Of a stretch of 54,471 bases of DNA, positions 41,036-49,797 are shown in pieces. Source of the stretch: JAICND01 sp040905905. GTDB taxonomy: Bacteria > Actinomycetota > Acidimicrobiia > Spongiisociales > ZC4RG35. The notes under the pieces are model-generated. The model was not told where the DNA came from. It did not search any database and saw nothing but the letters and a program-made list of their open reading frames with translations. The translations under genes were made by a program, and so were the position numbers. Positions within the stretch are counted from its first letter, which is position 1. Each line of letters begins with the position of its first letter. Where the stretch lies: NCBI GenBank assembly GCA_040905905.1, contig JBBDQN010000008.1:1-54471 (forward strand), read 5' to 3'.

Positions 41036-41782
41036 ATGGGATGGATCGACACCCATTGTCACCTCCAACTCGATGGGCGGTCCCCGGTTGAACTCCTAGG
41101 GCGGGCCGTCAATGTCGACTGGGTCGTGGTCCCAGGGGTGGATGGCGACTCGTCGGCCGCGGCCGCTCGATTGGCTGATCAACACCCTGACCGGGTGGTT
41201 TTCACCGCGGGCCTTCACCCTCACGATGCGCAACGATGGCCTGCCGAGCAGGAGCAGATCGTGGCATTGGCCGCTTCTGCCGCGGCGGTGGGGGAGACCG
41301 GCCTCGACTTCTACCGGAATCTGTCGCCGCCTGATCTGCAGCGTCAGGCGTTCAAGGACCACATAAACCTTGCTCAAGCCCTGGACCGACCGTTGATCGT
41401 GCACTGCCGTGATGCATTCGAAGCGGTTCACGAACACCTCGAAGCCGCGGCGATCGGACCGAACACCGTGCTGCATTGCTGGACCGGAGGTCCACGATGG
41501 ACCATGCGCTTCCTCGATCTTGGCTGCATCTTCAGCTTCGCCGGACCGGTGGCTTTCGAAACTGGCGACACCGTCAGGCGCGGGGCGGCCTTGGTCCCTC
41601 CCGAGCGGGCTTTGGTGGAGACTGACACCCCCTTCCTGGCCCCACCTCCCCATCGTCACGAACAGAACGAACCTGCCTGGGTGGAGCTGGTCGGGTTGGC
41701 GTTGGCCCAGGTGTGGTCGATGGATCTGCGGGATGTGGAGAGCCACACCACCGCTAATGCCGTCCGTGTGTTCCGTCCATGA
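41036..41782 (+). CDS. tatD: TatD-family metal-dependent hydrolase (DNase)
   Basis: The 248-residue TIM-barrel enzyme begins MGWIDTHCHLQLDG with the metal-binding H-x-H, then GLHPHDA, VGETGLDFYR, IVHCRDAF, HCWTGG and ETDTPFLAP, all metal or active-site landmarks of TatD. It is a 3'-5' DNA exonuclease or repair-related hydrolase in other bacteria. It begins a tightly packed set: its stop overlaps the rsmA start as ATGA. Confidence 0.92.
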   Translation: MGWIDTHCHLQLDGRSPVELLGRAVNVDWVVVPGVDGDSSAAAARLADQHPDRVVFTAGLHPHDAQRWPAEQEQIVALAASAAAVGETGLDFYRNLSPPDLQRQAFKDHINLAQALDRPLIVHCRDAFEAVHEHLEAAAIGPNTVLHCWTGGPRWTMRFLDLGCIFSFAGPVAFETGDTVRRGAALVPPERALVETDTPFLAPPPHRHEQNEPAWVELVGLALAQVWSMDLRDVESHTTANAVRVFRP

Positions 41783-42588
41783 CCGCCCAGTCTCTGACCG
41801 AGATGAGGCGGCTTCTTACCAAACACGGGGTGTCGCCACGCAAGTCCCTCGGCCAACACTTCCTGGCAGATCCCAACCTCACCCGCAAGGTCGTCGCAGC
41901 TGCGGATGTCCAAGCCGGCGACCGGGTTCTCGAGATCGGGGCAGGAACCGGAACCCTCACGAGGGCACTAACGGAGGCGGGGGCCCGGGTATTGGCAGTT
42001 GAGGTCGACCCGCGACTGGCTCCGATACTCGAGGAGACCCTGGCGGGCATGGATGTGGACCTCCGTATCGTCGATGCCCGCCATCTCGCGTTCGAGTCCG
42101 AGTTGATCGGAGGCCCCTGGAAGATGGTCGCCAACCTCCCCTATGAGGTCGGGACTGGATTGCTGCTCGATATCTTGCGCAAAGTGCCGATCATCCACTC
42201 GTTCACGGTGATGGTGCAGCTCGAAGTCGCTCGTCGGCTGGTGGCGAAGCCCGGAAGCGCGGACTACGGGTTGCCGAGTGTGATCATTGGTTTGCACGGG
42301 GAGGCATCCAGGTTGTTCAACGTTCCCCCACAGGTTTTCTATCCCCCGCCCCGGGTCGACTCGGCGGTGGTAGGAATCCGCCGTCAGGTCCGTCCGGGGC
42401 CGGTTGATCGGGCCATCGACCTGGCAGTGGCCGGATTTGGTCAGCGCCGGAAAATGTTGAGGTCCTCGTTGCGCTCGATGTTGATCGACCCCACCGCGGT
42501 GCTCCTTTCGGTCGGGATCGACCCCAGCCGGCGAGCCGAATCGCTCAGCCCGGATGAGTTCCTGCACATGGCGGAGGCGGCGCCATGA
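41779..42588 (+). CDS. rsmA: 16S rRNA (adenine1518-N6/adenine1519-N6)-dimethyltransferase
   Basis: The 269-residue protein has SLGQHFLADPNLTRKVVAAA, the SAM-binding motif LEIGAGTGTLTRAL, and the catalytic motif NLPYEVGTGLL. FYPPPRVDSAVV near the C-terminus is typical. It dimethylates two adenines at the 3' end of 16S rRNA (KsgA). Start and stop overlap tatD and ispE by four bases each, so translation is coupled. Confidence 0.95.
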   Translation: MTAQSLTEMRRLLTKHGVSPRKSLGQHFLADPNLTRKVVAAADVQAGDRVLEIGAGTGTLTRALTEAGARVLAVEVDPRLAPILEETLAGMDVDLRIVDARHLAFESELIGGPWKMVANLPYEVGTGLLLDILRKVPIIHSFTVMVQLEVARRLVAKPGSADYGLPSVIIGLHGEASRLFNVPPQVFYPPPRVDSAVVGIRRQVRPGPVDRAIDLAVAGFGQRRKMLRSSLRSMLIDPTAVLLSVGIDPSRRAESLSPDEFLHMAEAAP

Positions 42589-43439
42589 CCGACTGGGAAG
42601 CGCCCGCCAAGCTCAACCTTGCCTTGTTGGTCGGCCCCCAGGATGGCAATGGCCTCCATCCGCTGCGGTCGTTGGTCCAAACGATCGAGTGGATCGACCT
42701 GCTCGACGTCGAGGAAGGTGACGAGGACCACCTCGAGGTGGTGGGAGCCGATCTGCCCGACGGTGGTGACAACCTGGTCTGGAAGGCGATATCCGCTCTG
42801 CGTACGGAGACCGGGATGAAGCGCCCGTCCTTCGAGATCCGTCTGATTAAGCGGGTGGCGGTGGCTGCCGGCCTCGGGGGCGGGTCCAGCGACGCCGCCG
42901 CCGCCTTGTTCGCCGCCGCCCGGATCAGCCGGATATCTCCGGTTGTCGCCGAGGCGGTGGCGCCCTTGGTCGGCGCCGACGTCCCGTTCTTCATGATGGG
43001 AGGCACGGCGTGGATGGAGGGCTACGGCGAAAAATTGAGTCCCGTTCGGATTCGACCGACCTACTCGGTGGTGGTTGTGGTGCCTCCCTTTGAATTGGTC
43101 ACTGCCGAGGTCTACGGAGCCTGGGATCGGCTCGAACAACCGACCGGAGTCGAGGTGTCCACCCGCCGGCTGCCGCCAGACCTGCGCGACCTGGGACCCA
43201 TTCGCAACGACCTCACGCCCGCCGCCAGCGCCCTCGCCCCCGAACTCTCCGATTGGATCGATGATCTTTCCGACACCTTTGACCGCCCGGTGCTCATGAC
43301 CGGAAGCGGCCCGGCTCTATTTGCCTTCTTCGCCGACGAAGACGAAGCGGACTCGGCGGTTGATTCCACCCCGGCGACGGCGCGGGCGGCAGTGGCGGCT
43401 CGACCGCGGCTCCGGGGGGTGGCCCCGGTAGGGCATTAG
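42585..43439 (+). CDS. ispE: 4-diphosphocytidyl-2-C-methyl-D-erythritol kinase
   Basis: A GHMP-kinase of 284 residues. It has the substrate-binding start APAKLNLALLV, the ATP loop VAAGLGGGSSDAAAALFAAA and the C-terminal motif LMTGSGPALFAFF. It acts in the non-mevalonate pathway of isoprenoid synthesis. The C-terminus has a short acidic and alanine-rich insertion (ADEDEADSAVDSTPAT) compared with the usual form. Its start overlaps the rsmA stop. Confidence 0.93.
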   Translation: MTDWEAPAKLNLALLVGPQDGNGLHPLRSLVQTIEWIDLLDVEEGDEDHLEVVGADLPDGGDNLVWKAISALRTETGMKRPSFEIRLIKRVAVAAGLGGGSSDAAAALFAAARISRISPVVAEAVAPLVGADVPFFMMGGTAWMEGYGEKLSPVRIRPTYSVVVVVPPFELVTAEVYGAWDRLEQPTGVEVSTRRLPPDLRDLGPIRNDLTPAASALAPELSDWIDDLSDTFDRPVLMTGSGPALFAFFADEDEADSAVDSTPATARAAVAARPRLRGVAPVGH

Positions 43440-43457
43440 ATTGCGCTCCACCCTGTT

Positions 43458-43529
43458 TGGGGGGTGGTGTAACCGGTAGCACAACGGATTTTGGATCCGT
43501 TAGAGCGGGTTCGAGTCCTGCCCCCCCAG
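43458..43529 (+). tRNA. tRNA-Gln (anticodon TTG)
   Basis: The acceptor stem pairs TGGGGGG with CCCCCCA. The anticodon stem ACGGA/TCCGT (43484-43488, 43496-43500) encloses the loop TTTTGGA with anticodon TTG at 43491-43493. The T-arm has GCGGG-TTCGAGT-CCTGC. CCA is not encoded. It lies between ispE and glmU on the same strand. Confidence 0.93.
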
Positions 43530-43562
43530 CGAAACTCAACCAGCCACATGAGAAGGAGACGC

Positions 43563-44954
43563 ATGAGTCTGGTCGCCGTGGTCCTTGCCGCCGGGCAAGG
43601 CACTCGCATGAAGTCGGAAACGCCCAAGGTCCTCCACACCGCCGCCGGACGGACTTTGCTCGGGTGGGCGTTGGAGTCGCTTGCCGGCGTCGCCCCGGAC
43701 CGGGTTTTGGTTGTCGTTGGCTACGGCGCCGACCAGGTTGCAAAAACGCTCCCGGAGAAGGCGGAAGCTGTCCTGCAACAGCCACAACTGGGCACCGGCC
43801 ACGCCACCTCCATCGCACTCGAACACCTCGGAGAGCTGAATGACTCCGATGTTGTGATCATCACAAACGCAGACATGCCACTGGTCACCAAAGAGTTGCT
43901 CTCCACGGTGGTGGACGGTGTCGGTGACTCCGCGGGGGTCATGGTGTCCACCGCGCTGACCGATCCATTTGGATACGGCCGGGTGGTTCGCGACTCCGAC
44001 GGAAACCTCGCCCGGGTGGTTGAAGAGCGTGATGCAACGGTTGCTGAGAAGGCCCTGACCGAGGTCAACGCTGGCATATTCGCCTTCCATGGAGGAGTGC
44101 TGGCGAGCGGTTTGCGGGGCCTTGCCCCCGAGAACGCCCAGGGCGAGTATTACCTCCCCGACGTTTTACCGGTCCTGCTGTCCGGCGGATATCGGATAGA
44201 GGTGGTGAAGGCCGACCCATCAGAGGTTCTGGGCGTCAACTCTCATGACCAGCTTGCCCAGGCTGAAGCAGTCCTGCGGGCTCGTCTCAACCGGGGCTGG
44301 CAACGGGTGGGGGTCTTTATGCAGGATCCCGAGCGGACATATATAGGCGCAGATGTCCAGCTTGCTCCAGGGGTCCGGCTCTATCCCGGGGTCCACCTGG
44401 AAGGCTCCACGAAGGTGGAAGCCGGAGCCATGGTGGGGCCGGAGGTCTTTGCCTCCAACTCCACGATTCGACGGGGAGCCCGGGTGTGGTACTCGGTGCT
44501 GCGAGATGCTGATGTTGGTGAGGAGTCAGAGGTCGGTCCCTATGCGTCCCTGCGTCCAGGAACCGAGATGGGGAGTCGCTCCAAGGCCGGCACATTCGTT
44601 GAGATGAAGAACACGAGTTTGGGCGAAGACGCCAAGGTGCCTCATCTCTCCTACATGGGTGACGCCACCATCGGAGAGCGGACCAACGTCGGGGCTGGGT
44701 CGATCACCTGTAACTTCGACGGCTACGAAAAACACGAAACGGTGATCGGTGACGACGTTTTCATCGGCTCCGACACAATGCTGGTGGCTCCGTTGACAAT
44801 CGGCGATCGCGCCGTGACCGGGGCGGGTTCGGTCATCACTCATGACGTCGAAGACGGTGCCCTGGCGTTGGAACGATCCGATCAAAAGGACATCCCCGGC
44901 TACGCTGCCCGCCGCGAACAACAACGCCACCAGGACGCCCAGACCGAGGATTGA
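43563..44954 (+). CDS. glmU: Bifunctional UDP-N-acetylglucosamine pyrophosphorylase / glucosamine-1-phosphate N-acetyltransferase
   Basis: The 463-residue enzyme begins SLVAVVLAAGQGTRMKSETP, the uridyltransferase nucleotide loop. The C-terminal half is a left-handed beta-helix with isoleucine-patch repeats and the active-site region GTFVEMKNTSLGEDAKVPHL. It makes UDP-GlcNAc for peptidoglycan. AAGGAG lies at 43553-43558, five bases before ATG 43563. The GlmU stop is two bases before the Prs start. Confidence 0.95.
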   Translation: MSLVAVVLAAGQGTRMKSETPKVLHTAAGRTLLGWALESLAGVAPDRVLVVVGYGADQVAKTLPEKAEAVLQQPQLGTGHATSIALEHLGELNDSDVVIITNADMPLVTKELLSTVVDGVGDSAGVMVSTALTDPFGYGRVVRDSDGNLARVVEERDATVAEKALTEVNAGIFAFHGGVLASGLRGLAPENAQGEYYLPDVLPVLLSGGYRIEVVKADPSEVLGVNSHDQLAQAEAVLRARLNRGWQRVGVFMQDPERTYIGADVQLAPGVRLYPGVHLEGSTKVEAGAMVGPEVFASNSTIRRGARVWYSVLRDADVGEESEVGPYASLRPGTEMGSRSKAGTFVEMKNTSLGEDAKVPHLSYMGDATIGERTNVGAGSITCNFDGYEKHETVIGDDVFIGSDTMLVAPLTIGDRAVTGAGSVITHDVEDGALALERSDQKDIPGYAARREQQRHQDAQTED

Positions 44955-44956
44955 TC

Positions 44957-45928
44957 GTGGACCTTGTCAGCCGCCATCGGATGATGCTCTTTACGGGAGG
45001 CTCCAATGCCGACCTGGCCGAGGAGGTGGCCGACCTTCTCAGCATGAGGTTGGGTGGTTTGCATCGTTCGACCTTTGCCAACGGCGAGATCTATGTCCGG
45101 CCCACTGAGAGCGTGCGGGGCGCCGACTGTTTCGTGATGCAGAGTCATAGCCACCCGATCAATGACAACATCATGGAGCACCTAATCACCATCGACGCCC
45201 TGCGAAGGGCCTCGGCCCGACGGATCACGGCGGTGATGCCCTTTTATGGATACTCCCGCCAGGACAAGAAGGTCCTACCGCGTGAGCCGATCACGGCCCG
45301 GCTGGTGGGAGACCTGTTCCTCACCGCTGGAGTCGATCGCCTGGTATCGGTAGATCTCCACACCGGCCAGCTCCAGGGGTTCGTTTCCACCCCTTTTGAC
45401 CATCTCACCGCCCTACCGATCATCACCGACTATCTGCGGGAGCGAATCGACGGTCCCACCGCGGTGGTTTCTCCGGACGCCGGTGGTGTGAAGCGGGCGG
45501 AGAAATACGCCCGTCGTCTCGACGCTTCGGTGGCGTTTGTCTACAAACGGCGCGAGGCCGATCATCACAACGTGAGCTCCGCCCTCGAGGTCTCCGGTGA
45601 CGTCTCGGGTCATCACGCTGTCATCGTTGATGACATGATCGACACGGGGGGGACGGTGACCAACGCGGCCGAACTGGTGCGCGCTCAAGGAGCCCTGTCC
45701 GTTCGCATCGCCGCCACTCACGCCATCCTCTCGGAACCGGCGATCGACCGGATCAAGAACTCACTCGTTGACGAGGTGATCATCACTAACACGTTGCCGG
45801 TCCCGGCCGACGTGGCTCAACTCGACCGCATCAAGGTCCTCTCGATCGCTCCCATCCTGGCCGAGGCGCTCCACGCCATTTTCACCGAAAGTTCGGTCTC
45901 CGAGATCTTCCTCGGTGACAACACCTAA
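44957..45928 (+). CDS. prs: Ribose-phosphate pyrophosphokinase
   Basis: The 323-residue enzyme has FANGEIYVRPTESVRG, PFYGYSRQDKKVLPREPITA, VDLHTGQLQGF and the PRPP loop HHAVIVDDMIDTGGTVTNAA. It makes PRPP for purine, pyrimidine, His and Trp synthesis. GAGGA at 44946-44950 sets the GTG at 44957; a TTG six bases earlier is the alternative. glmU and prs are adjacent in most actinobacteria. The stop overlaps the convergent LysM gene by four bases. Confidence 0.95.
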   Translation: MDLVSRHRMMLFTGGSNADLAEEVADLLSMRLGGLHRSTFANGEIYVRPTESVRGADCFVMQSHSHPINDNIMEHLITIDALRRASARRITAVMPFYGYSRQDKKVLPREPITARLVGDLFLTAGVDRLVSVDLHTGQLQGFVSTPFDHLTALPIITDYLRERIDGPTAVVSPDAGGVKRAEKYARRLDASVAFVYKRREADHHNVSSALEVSGDVSGHHAVIVDDMIDTGGTVTNAAELVRAQGALSVRIAATHAILSEPAIDRIKNSLVDEVIITNTLPVPADVAQLDRIKVLSIAPILAEALHAIFTESSVSEIFLGDNT

Positions 45929-46596
45929 AGCTCAGGCAGGATCAACACCTCTCCTGGGAATATCAGATCTGCGTCGCCCGATCTGATCCGAGCCTGGTTC
46001 GCTTCGATCACCCGTCGCCAGTAGGGAGATATCTCGGCGTCGGTCGGAAGTCGTCCGAGCGAATCGCGCAGACGAGCCTTGGCGAGACTCCACATGTGGT
46101 CGCCCGGTTTGACGACCACTTCGATGGGTTCGGCTGAGGATTCGACTGGTGGCTCGATCACGAGTGCCGAATCGGCGGGTGCGACAGTGGTCGTCGTCGA
46201 AGGGGGGTCGCCGGCGGGGACAGGGACGTAGCCCGGGGTGACTAGCTCCAACAAGGGGAGCGGTGTGGCCAGGACTCGGACCAGAGTGCGGGCGGTGACG
46301 CGATCGGCCACCCTTCGGACCCAAGGCAGCGTGGCCCAATTCACCGCGGCAACTGCCATCGGGAATCTCACGAGGCGTCCGATCAGGTAGATAGCGGTTG
46401 ATCCGAGCAGCCAATAGCCGGCGGCTAGCCCCAGGAGGCGGACGGCCGCTCCGAGGGCCTCCTCGAAGCCGCTTCGGGAAGACCAGACCGCAGTGGCGGG
46501 GAGCGCGCCACTCAGATTGTGGAGTCCGATGACTGCCGCGCCGACTAGAACGACCGAGGCCGTCAAACTCGTCAAAGCCCTGACTTTGTCCAGCAT
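45925..46596 (-). CDS. LysM-type membrane protein
   Basis: A 223-residue protein with two or three hydrophobic segments near the N-terminus (LTASVVLVGAAVIGLHNLSG, LGLAAGYWLLGSTAIYLIG), a Pro/Thr-rich spacer (DPPSTTTTVAPAD) and a C-terminal LysM-like domain starting VVKPGDHMWSLAKARLRDSL and ending GEVLILPEL. LysM domains bind peptidoglycan, and this form with a DAEISPYWRRVIEAN insert is common in actinobacteria. It is convergent with prs. Confidence 0.8.
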   Translation of the reverse strand: MLDKVRALTSLTASVVLVGAAVIGLHNLSGALPATAVWSSRSGFEEALGAAVRLLGLAAGYWLLGSTAIYLIGRLVRFPMAVAAVNWATLPWVRRVADRVTARTLVRVLATPLPLLELVTPGYVPVPAGDPPSTTTTVAPADSALVIEPPVESSAEPIEVVVKPGDHMWSLAKARLRDSLGRLPTDAEISPYWRRVIEANQARIRSGDADLIFPGEVLILPEL

Positions 46597-46694
46597 CAGC
46601 CGACCGTACAGGAACTCTCCGCGGACGGGAAGGGGCGTGCCAGGTGGTCCGATTGGCCCCCTAACATGAACATCCCAGAACTTGAGGAGGCGGC

Positions 46695-46925
46695 GTGAAG
46701 GTCAGGATCGGAGTAGCCGATACCGACCGCGTGGTTGAAGTGGAAGTGGACGACCCTTCCGAAATGCGTCGCAAGATCGATGCGGCTTTCTTTGGAGGTG
46801 ACGCCATCCTCTGGTTCGAGGACACCCGCAAACGGCTGGTCGGGATTCCCCGCGAACGAATCGCTTTCATCGAACTCGAACAGGAACCTGACGCTCGTTC
46901 AGTCGGTTTTACAAAGGCCGGTTAA
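46695..46925 (+). CDS. DUF3107 family protein
   Basis: The 76-residue protein reads MKVRIGVADTDRVVEVEVDD and later RLVGIPRERIAFIELEQE, ending RSVGF. This is the actinobacterial DUF3107 family of small acidic proteins with no known role. GAGGAGG at 46684-46690 is well spaced for GTG 46695. Its stop overlaps the end of the convergent WhiB gene by four bases. Confidence 0.88.
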   Translation: MKVRIGVADTDRVVEVEVDDPSEMRRKIDAAFFGGDAILWFEDTRKRLVGIPRERIAFIELEQEPDARSVGFTKAG

Positions 46926-47203
46926 CCAGCGCGGCGGCGCCGTTCGGCCAACCACCGCTTTCGCAGCCTGCGACGTTCGTCTTCGGCGTAACCACCCCAA
47001 ACCCCTGACTCCTGATTGGACTCGAGGGCGTACTGGAGGCATTCCTCCTGAACTGAGCACACGGAACAGATCTGCTTGGCGGCGACGATTTGATCCACTG
47101 CCGGTCCGGTGCTGCCAATTGGGAAGAAGAGGCTGGGCTCGGAGTCGCGGCAAGCGGCTACGTCACGCCATTCGGTGGTGATGGTGAGAGCCATGGTTGC
47201 CAT
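46922..47203 (-). CDS. WhiB1-like iron-sulfur transcription regulator
   Basis: The 93-residue protein has cluster cysteines C18, C46, C49 and C55 and the turn G67-V-W-G-G71. The segment SLFFPIGSTGPAVDQIVAAK closely resembles WhiB1 (FFPVGNSGPALAQI), and the tail ERRRLRKRWLAERRRR is basic. WhiB1 in M. tuberculosis binds a [4Fe-4S] cluster reactive to nitric oxide and is essential. AAAGGATCG precedes the ATG. A perfect CRP-type site lies 14 bases upstream, matching CRP control of M. tuberculosis whiB1. Confidence 0.9.
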   Translation of the reverse strand: MATMALTITTEWRDVAACRDSEPSLFFPIGSTGPAVDQIVAAKQICSVCSVQEECLQYALESNQESGVWGGYAEDERRRLRKRWLAERRRRAG

Positions 47204-47216
47204 GGGATCGATCCTT

Positions 47217-47232
47217 TGTGAAGTTCTTCACA
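47217..47232. promoter_or_regulatory. CRP/FNR-type operator upstream of the WhiB1-like gene
   Basis: TGTGA-AGTTCT-TCACA fits the consensus TGTGA-N6-TCACA perfectly, and the palindrome extends to TTGTGAAG/CTTCACAA (47216-47233). A further TGTGA half-site lies at 47248-47252. The perfect site ends 14 bases before the WhiB start at 47203 and also lies about 90 bases before the GDPD start at 47320. Confidence 0.75.
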
Positions 47233-47319
47233 AGACCGGGCGGACTATGTGAAGACCTGGTTGGTTGATTGGCAAGAGGTACCGTAGTTCTCAAACTACA
47301 GAGGTGCAATCGATTTGTA

Positions 47320-48033
47320 ATGAGGATTTCTGGAGAGTTTCTCAAGGTAATCGGCCACCGAGGGTGGCCGACGCGCTATCCCGACAACGTGCTGGCCGGG
47401 ATTGATGCGGCCGCCCAGGTGGCGGACATGGTCGAGGTCGACATCCGGATCACGGCCGACGGCGTTTTGATCTTGTCTCATGATCCCCGGCTGGGCGATA
47501 GGGAGGTGCACGCCTCCAGTTGGTCCCAATTGGAGGACGTCGATCTGGGAGGTGGTCATCATCCGCTCACCCTGACGGGTCTGCTGGCCGCTTTCCCTGG
47601 GTTTCCGTTCAATCTCGAACTCAAGAATTATCCGGGCGACCCCGGCTTTGACGATTCCCACGAGATGGCCTTCCTCACAGCCGATCAGGCCCGGGAGAGC
47701 GATCTTCTCACGTGTTTCTACTGGCCGACGGTTGATGCCCTCCGGTTGTCCCACCCGGCACTGAGAACAGGGCTGTTGATCGACGTCGGCGGCCGGCTGG
47801 ATGATGCTGTCCAACATGCCGTCGAGGTTGGCCACCGTGCGGTTGTGCCGCACTGGCAGACGGCTCTCGACGACCCCACCGCCATTAGCGATGCCGTCGA
47901 ATCCGGGCTGGAGGTGACGGTCTGGACCCTCAACGACCCCAAAATTGCCCGGGACTTGGCTGGCATTGGTGTGGCCGCGATCATCACCGACGACCCCGGC
48001 GAGCTATGTCGGGCCCTGAGGGAGTCACGATGA
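47320..48033 (+). CDS. Glycerophosphodiester phosphodiesterase
   Basis: The 237-residue TIM barrel begins KVIGHRGWPTRYPDNVLAGI, carries EVDIRITADGVLILSHDPRL, with NLELK and ITDDPGEL near the end. These are the metal-binding and acid-base residues of the GDPD family, which splits glycerophosphodiesters into glycerol-3-phosphate and alcohol. ATG 47320 is 13 bases after GAGGTG, a long spacing. Its stop overlaps the next ATG (ATGA). Confidence 0.88.
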   Translation: MRISGEFLKVIGHRGWPTRYPDNVLAGIDAAAQVADMVEVDIRITADGVLILSHDPRLGDREVHASSWSQLEDVDLGGGHHPLTLTGLLAAFPGFPFNLELKNYPGDPGFDDSHEMAFLTADQARESDLLTCFYWPTVDALRLSHPALRTGLLIDVGGRLDDAVQHAVEVGHRAVVPHWQTALDDPTAISDAVESGLEVTVWTLNDPKIARDLAGIGVAAIITDDPGELCRALRESR

Positions 48034-48494
48034 CCATCAAAGAGGAGCTGGCGGCCGAGCTGCGCGACGCCATGAAGCAACAGGATGTGGCCCGCCGCGA
48101 GTTGATCAGGATCATCGACACCGAGGTCACTTTGGTCCGGTCGGCTCCCGGGTTCTCCGGTGAGGTCGACGACGACCTGTATCGCCGCGTTATCGCCAGC
48201 TACTCGAAAAAGATGGACAAAGCGCGGGTCGAGTACGAGGGATACGGGGACCGGGGGGCCGAGATGGCCGCCAAACTCGCCTGGGAGGTCGAATACCTCG
48301 CCCGCTGGCTCCCCAGGAAACTGGACGAAAAGGCCACCCGCCGCCTGGTGAACGAAACGATTGCCGAATTACAGGTTGGCGGCGACCCGAAGGCGTCGGG
48401 GCGGGTGATGGGCCAGATAATGAAGGTCCACAAAGACGAGGTCGACGGGGGCCTTGTCAACCGGTTGGTGGCCGAGGAGTTGGCAGCGAGCTAA
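48030..48494 (+). CDS. GatB/YqeY domain protein
   Basis: The 154-residue protein reads TIKEELAAELRDAMKQQDVA, Y-SKKMDKARVEYEGYGDRG, and ends VNRLVAEEL with G-RVMGQIMKVHKDEVDGGLV before it: the YqeY helical domain related to the tail of the GatB subunit, which may bind tRNA. It is translationally coupled to the GDPD gene (ATGA). The 3' end overlaps the convergent Nudix gene by 38 bases. Confidence 0.9.
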   Translation: MTIKEELAAELRDAMKQQDVARRELIRIIDTEVTLVRSAPGFSGEVDDDLYRRVIASYSKKMDKARVEYEGYGDRGAEMAAKLAWEVEYLARWLPRKLDEKATRRLVNETIAELQVGGDPKASGRVMGQIMKVHKDEVDGGLVNRLVAEELAAS

Positions 48495-48921
48495 ACCAGC
48501 CGAGCGCCACCTCCACCAGTTCCACCAACCGAACTTCCCGAAGGCGGTCAAGGGGCCACCACTCAGCCTCGTCCGTGCTTCCGTCAATCTCGTTGGCCGG
48601 GTTCCCGCTTGCGCTGACCAGATAAACGGCCTGCGCCACATGAATGTCAGGACCGGCCACCTTCCGCCGTGCCGAGCTGACCACAAAGGAGTGGATGCCG
48701 AGCGGTTGCAGAACGATCGGGTAGAGACCCGTCTCCTCGACGAACTCCCGTTCCAGCCCCTCCAGGGGGTGTTCCCCCCAGTCGAGTCCGCCTCCGGGCA
48801 GGGTCCAAGCTCCGACCTCGGCTTCGACTGGCCCGAGACGGGCGAGCAAGACCGCACCATCAGTCACCGCCAACCCATAGACCCCGATCCTGAACTGACG
48901 GCCACGCTCATCGACCAACAT
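48457..48921 (-). CDS. Nudix hydrolase
   Basis: The 154-residue protein has the Nudix box in GGGLDWGEHPLEGLEREFVE followed by ETGL, preceded by GAWTLPG. The family hydrolyses nucleoside diphosphates linked to other groups; the substrate is not evident. ATG 48921 is nine bases from the divergent ligase start at 48931, so both promoters must be internal to the other gene or the transcripts are leaderless. A far longer frame to 49497 is antisense to the ligase gene and is rejected. Confidence 0.85.
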   Translation of the reverse strand: MLVDERGRQFRIGVYGLAVTDGAVLLARLGPVEAEVGAWTLPGGGLDWGEHPLEGLEREFVEETGLYPIVLQPLGIHSFVVSSARRKVAGPDIHVAQAVYLVSASGNPANEIDGSTDEAEWWPLDRLREVRLVELVEVALGWFSSLPTPRPPTG

Positions 48922-48930
48922 GGGTCCAGT

Positions 48931-49797
48931 ATGACCCCGGTTTACGAGCCGATGCTGGCTACCAGTTGGCTGAAGATCTTCTCTGACCCGGACTGGTTCT
49001 TCGAGCTCAAGTGGGACGGTTACCGCGCCCTCGCGTATTTCGACAACGGCCGGGTCTCGTTTCGCTCGCGACGCGGGCTCGACCTCGGTTACCGGTATCC
49101 CGAGCTGGCGGCGTTGAGGTCGCCCCACAGGGCGGTAGTTGATGGCGAGATCGTGGCTATGGGTGAGGACGGCAAACCGTCGTTTTTCATGTTGGGTCGG
49201 ATCCCGGCCCAATTCGTAGCCTTCGACGTGCTCTTCCTCGACGGCGACCTCACCAGCCTCCCGTTCGAGGACAGACGCCGCCTGCTCGAGTCGATGGAGC
49301 TGACCGGACCGGTGGTGGTCACCGATGTGGTCCCCGAGGCGGGTGAGGCACTGTTCATGGCAGTCGAGGAACAGGGTCTGGAGGGAGTGGTGGCGAAACG
49401 AGCCGGGTCCCGGTACCGCCCGGGCAGACGCAGCCCAGATTGGCGCAAGGTGGTCTTCCGCCGAAATACGACCGCAACCGTTGGGGGCTTTCTGCACGGT
49501 GGAGGAAACCGCACCGGGTCCTTTGGATCGTTATTGCTCGGGATGTGGACTGACGACCAACTGCATTTCGTCGGTGCGGTCGGATCCGGGTTCGACGACC
49601 CCGCCCTGAGAGCGATAAGCAGGAGGTTGACGGAGTTGGCCCGGGAATCGTCACCGTTCGCCGGCCCCGTCGACGTCCCCGGGACCAAGTCCTGGGTGGA
49701 ACCGGTGCTGGTTGCGCGTGTCGAATACCGCGAGTGGACTCCTTACGGCAGACTCCGAGCGCCGGTCTTCAAGGGCCTGGAGGTCGAACCGAGCTAG
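48931..49797 (+). CDS. ATP-dependent DNA ligase (LigD-type ligase domain only)
   Basis: This 288-residue protein has the ligase adenylation site E25-L-K27-W-D-G-Y-R32, the motif V-D-G-E-I-V-A in AVVDGEIVAMGEDGK, EGVVAKRAGSRYRPGRRSPD, and motif V/VI W-R-K-V-V. It lacks polymerase and phosphoesterase domains, so it is the stand-alone type (LigC-like). The Ku gene faces it end to end, which points to non-homologous end joining. The overlap at 49794-49797 is four bases. Confidence 0.9.
   Translation: MTPVYEPMLATSWLKIFSDPDWFFELKWDGYRALAYFDNGRVSFRSRRGLDLGYRYPELAALRSPHRAVVDGEIVAMGEDGKPSFFMLGRIPAQFVAFDVLFLDGDLTSLPFEDRRRLLESMELTGPVVVTDVVPEAGEALFMAVEEQGLEGVVAKRAGSRYRPGRRSPDWRKVVFRRNTTATVGGFLHGGGNRTGSFGSLLLGMWTDDQLHFVGAVGSGFDDPALRAISRRLTELARESSPFAGPVDVPGTKSWVEPVLVARVEYREWTPYGRLRAPVFKGLEVEPS

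Noticed and set aside
48922..49497. Nudix gene extended to 346 residues
   Set aside because: The extension is antisense to the DNA ligase gene; the ATG at 48921 gives a normal Nudix protein.
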